From positions 1 through 40,832 of the IMG/VR virus record IMGVR_UViG_3300025853_000216: a DNA stretch of 40,832 nt; one strand, given 5' to 3'. The stretch's first letter is position 1. Each line of letters begins with the position of its first letter. The translations under genes and the position numbers were made by a program. The notes below the pieces were generated by a model that did not search any database, was not told where the DNA came from, and saw only the letters and a list, made by a program, of their open reading frames with translations. Shown in pieces: positions 38,869 to 40,832 of the stretch. Source of the stretch: a virus.

Positions 38869-39157
38869 ACTCTTCTCTCTCCTCTGGTAAAGTTTGCGTG
38901 CGAAAGAACCCCTGATATTGGGGGTGTTCCCACATGAATAGCCGCGAGTAATACGGCGTGTAATTATTCGACATCTTGAACTCCTCACCTGTGGTCTCCA
39001 CGTCTGTGTGCCACCTGATCCGCTCAAAGATTGCCTTGCTGCTGTACTGGTCATGCCCTCTGGCAATCACCTCAAACGTGAACCGCTTGAACAACTCGTA
39101 AATGTGCGGGTTGTCCTTGTGATACATCCACCACTTGTGCTTGATGCTCTGGCTCAT
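38852..39157 (-). CDS. Hypothetical protein (101 aa), phage accessory
   Basis: I use MSQSIKHKWWMYHKD (39157), which overlaps the upstream stop (38852-39157 ends inside the next gene's start). The 101-residue product is rich in aromatics and His (KWWMYHKDNPHIYELFKRFTFEVIARGHDQYSS, WHTDVETTGEEFKMSNNYTPYYSRLFMWEHPQYQGFF). The middle pattern FERIRWHTDVETTG recurs, as I recall, in small phage proteins of unknown role. No catalytic motif can be claimed. It is co-translated with the neighbouring phage-specific gene. Confidence 0.65.
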   Translation of the reverse strand: MSQSIKHKWWMYHKDNPHIYELFKRFTFEVIARGHDQYSSKAIFERIRWHTDVETTGEEFKMSNNYTPYYSRLFMWEHPQYQGFFRTQTLPEEREEYDQAS

Positions 39158-39660
39158 GCTGCCACCTCGTAGTCTGCCAACCACTCTGGCTGTTCACGCT
39201 TTGTCCACCTGTGCAGGTGACGCTTGTCGCATGCGTAGTACCAACGATAAGACGCAACGTGACACGACATGTCACCACGATGCTCGTCATACGGCACCTT
39301 GTACTCGTCTGGGATGCAGCGCGGCGGATTGCGCCAACCATTCTCTGGCAACAGACGCGAAGCCAGTCCAAGACTTGGCAGCAACTGCATCGAAGCGTGC
39401 GCTTTTCCGTACCGTTTGATCCACTCATCGGCCAACGCAACCGCATGGTCCCAACACCACTCGTAGTGCGACCGACTGGCCCCAACCCACAAGGTCATGG
39501 GGTGACTGACGTGCGTGTCTCCATACCCACCGACGAACCCGTACTCACGGGCCGACGTGGACATCATCTGACAACACTCAATGAGTATCTTCCCGACGTG
39601 CTTGTCCGCATAGTAACGCGCAGCCTGATCGGGATCGTCGTGCAAAAAGAATATGTTCAT
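39154..39660 (-). CDS. Conserved phage protein with DKHVGKILIE motif (168 aa)
   Basis: This 168-residue protein opens MNIFFLHDDPDQAARYYADK and has HVGKILIECCQMMSTSAREYG, THVSHPMTLWVGASRSHYEW, LADEWIKRYGKAHASMQL and a Pro/Tyr-rich PDEYKVPYD stretch, ending with an Arg/Trp-rich helix. Proteins with this same outline (a short beta start, then the DKHVxKxxxExxQM helix and a HPxxxWV segment) are frequent in tailed phages, mainly marine ones, with no settled function. A DNA-base or nucleotide-related activity has been guessed for such proteins; I do not assert it. It starts in an ATGA overlap with the small upstream gene. Confidence 0.72.
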   Translation of the reverse strand: MNIFFLHDDPDQAARYYADKHVGKILIECCQMMSTSAREYGFVGGYGDTHVSHPMTLWVGASRSHYEWCWDHAVALADEWIKRYGKAHASMQLLPSLGLASRLLPENGWRNPPRCIPDEYKVPYDEHRGDMSCHVASYRWYYACDKRHLHRWTKREQPEWLADYEVAA

Positions 39661-39797
39661 ATGTCTAACTCCTCACATATGGCTTTGATGGATTGATAAT
39701 CAGCGTGGCGCACATTGCGCTCACGCACTCTCTTGGACACTGCCAACCAGAACTTCATGTCCTTGCGTGGATGCAGGTGCATCCATGCAGTTCGCAC
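39657..39797 (-). CDS. Tiny basic protein (46 aa), GTG start
   Basis: The frame reads ...KDMKFWLAVSKRVRERNVRH... to a TGA at 39657-39659 that overlaps the next ATG. A GTG at 39797 has AGAGGTGG a few bases upstream, giving a 46-residue basic protein. An ATG 5 codons later is the alternative start. The composition and tight overlap with the following gene argue for a real gene, missed by an ATG-only or length-limited search. Function unknown. Confidence 0.6.
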   Translation of the reverse strand: MRTAWMHLHPRKDMKFWLAVSKRVRERNVRHADYQSIKAICEELDI

Positions 39798-39819
39798 TGT
39801 CCACCTCTTGACGCGCGGC

Positions 39820-40832
39820 CTATACCGCACGGTCAATCAGCTTGCTGTGGTCCAACTCGACACGCTCACCAAGAAGTATCTTGGAAAGCTGACCCATCAC
39901 CTCACCCTCAAGATCGCTGATGCGGTGGACCACGACGTGATTGGTGTAGAAGTGATTGACGGCCTCGCTCTGGATGCCAATGCCCACGATGTCTGTGCCA
40001 CTGTCCTCAATGTCACTCACGACACGACGCAGGTGGTCACGCATCTTGACCATCGAACTCATGGCCGCAGGATACCCATCGCTCAAGACCATCATCACCT
40101 TGCGCTTCTCGGGTCTGTCTTGCAGCCTGTCGAACGCAAGCTGCACAGCCTCGCCGTCCGTGTTGTCACCAATGGCAAGGTCAACCATGCTTGCGATGCT
40201 GCCCTTGGCCTCGAACAGACGCTCGTTGAACTGCTTGAACACAGCCATGTTGAGCGGCTGCAAGCGACCCCACTCGCGCTCCTCGTCCTTGCCGACAATC
40301 TCATCCACACGCTTGCGAAGCTCTGGATGTATCTCGCCGTAGAAATCATTCACGAAGCCAAGCATCTCGTACTTGATGCCAGTGCGATCAATGGCCTCGG
40401 CAATGGCGATGGCACACTGACGTGCAGTGTGGATCGGCGTGCCTGACATGCTGCCACTCAGGTCAATCAGCAAGCTGACCGCCGTGTCCATGTCCTGCCT
40501 GTCAGTGCGCACCTTGAACACATTCTGGCGACCCGCAACCGCAGCAGTCAGACGCTTGGTGTCAAGACGTCCATGCTCTTTGGCCACGTCCCAATCTCTC
40601 GTCTGCTTGGAAATCAGCGCACGCTCCAACTTACGACGCAGCATGTTGATGGTGCCGCTCATGCTCGCAAGCACCCTGTCATACACCTCGGCGTCGTACT
40701 TGCTCATAACGTAGTGGCCAAGATTGTATCGCTGCTTGCGACCATACTTGCTTGGCTCGTCATTGCGGTGCCACCAACGGTCAAACTCTGTCGACAGCAC
40801 ACGATAGCTGCCACGACCTGTCCCTGTCAGCG
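39820..40832 (-). CDS. CobT-like VWA-domain protein (partial)
   Basis: This is a minus-strand frame of at least 337 residues, open to the right edge, so the N-terminus is outside the window. A short basic N-terminal part (RWWHRNDEPSKYGRKQRYN) precedes a helical region. A von Willebrand A domain (from about 100 residues into this piece) carries MIDAS motif DLSGSMSG, TDGEAVQ and VMMVLSDGYPA, typical of CobT-like proteins. In cobaltochelatase CobT forms a chelatase complex with the AAA+ protein CobS and with CobN. In phages, CobT/CobS-like pairs occur with unclear roles, perhaps as a MoxR-type chaperone. A CobS-like gene would lie upstream, off the edge. Cobalamin activity should not be assumed. 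Confidence 0.82.
   Translation of the reverse strand, partial: LTGTGRGSYRVLSTEFDRWWHRNDEPSKYGRKQRYNLGHYVMSKYDAEVYDRVLASMSGTINMLRRKLERALISKQTRDWDVAKEHGRLDTKRLTAAVAGRQNVFKVRTDRQDMDTAVSLLIDLSGSMSGTPIHTARQCAIAIAEAIDRTGIKYEMLGFVNDFYGEIHPELRKRVDEIVGKDEEREWGRLQPLNMAVFKQFNERLFEAKGSIASMVDLAIGDNTDGEAVQLAFDRLQDRPEKRKVMMVLSDGYPAAMSSMVKMRDHLRRVVSDIEDSGTDIVGIGIQSEAVNHFYTNHVVVHRISDLEGEVMGQLSKILLGERVELDHSKLIDRAV

Noticed and set aside
1-40832. Interpretation as host chromosome with a prophage remnant
   Set aside because: All recognisable genes on both sides of the tRNA and integrase are phage-like, gene overlaps are tight throughout, and no housekeeping gene is present. The tRNA lies inside the phage.
1-40832. 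CRISPR arrays, insertion sequences, rRNA genes
   Set aside because: I saw no evenly spaced direct repeats with unique spacers, no transposase motifs or flanking inverted repeats, and no rRNA-like stretches. The regular repeats found are coding repeats in virion proteins.
39820-40832. Calling the VWA protein a cobalamin-biosynthesis enzyme
   Set aside because: Only a VWA domain with MIDAS residues is visible; the partner CobS and CobN are not in the window and phage versions may act otherwise.

Overview
This window is part of the genome of a tailed marine podovirus, probably temperate and probably infecting an alphaproteobacterium. The tail genes have podovirus character: an adaptor, a beta-rich tubular/stabilisation protein, a fibre and very large internal virion proteins. 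There are no sheath, tail-tube or classical tape-measure genes. The host guess rests on the GTA-type three-TM holin and on the CobT-like protein, both common in alphaproteobacteria and their phages, and on codon and base composition. It is inference. Both ends cut through genes. Terminase, portal and any DNA polymerase are not in the window.

Layout. (1) 1-25267, rightward: a small-gene group, scaffold, major capsid protein, tail genes, a cupin, three large repeat-rich or coiled internal virion proteins, a giant 3207-residue polyvalent protein (two zincin modules and an ADP-ribosyltransferase-like module), then lysis genes (holin, membrane protein, T7-lysozyme-type amidase). (2) 25264-28476, leftward: replication/recombination genes (PD-(D/E)XK exonuclease with an iron-staple-like cysteine pattern, SSB-like protein, Sak4-like ATPase). 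(3) 28501-28581: divergent control region with operator-like repeats. (4) 28582-30688, rightward: a Cro-sized regulator and a primase-polymerase/helicase. (5) 30873-31098: a highly structured non-coding element. (6) 31099-34899, rightward: HTH/zinc protein, Hjc-like resolvase, a run of tiny very basic proteins, a transglycosylase-like protein and membrane or secreted small proteins. (7) 34896-35757, leftward: small regulators. (8) 35758-36081: putative attachment region containing a complete tRNA-Thr(GGT). (9) 36082-40832, leftward: tyrosine integrase, LuxR-type HTH protein, small phage genes, and a CobT-like VWA protein running off the right edge.

How it fits together. Capsid and tail are built from region 1. 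The large internal proteins are probably ejected into the cell envelope during infection, and the transglycosylase-like protein may help. Recombination-type replication uses Sak4, SSB, exonuclease, primase-helicase and resolvase. Repeated TTGACACC / ACACC-N4-GGTGT / CAGGTGT motifs in the control regions suggest one shared repressor. The integrase, LuxR-type protein and arm-type repeats around the tRNA suggest a lysogeny module.

The most notable observations are the duplicated zincin modules with identical HExxH-to-Glu spacing in the giant protein, the hairpin that buries that gene's ribosome binding site, exact 82-residue and 18-residue protein repeats, the 109-nt structured element, the attP-like region around the tRNA, and the array of tiny basic proteins.
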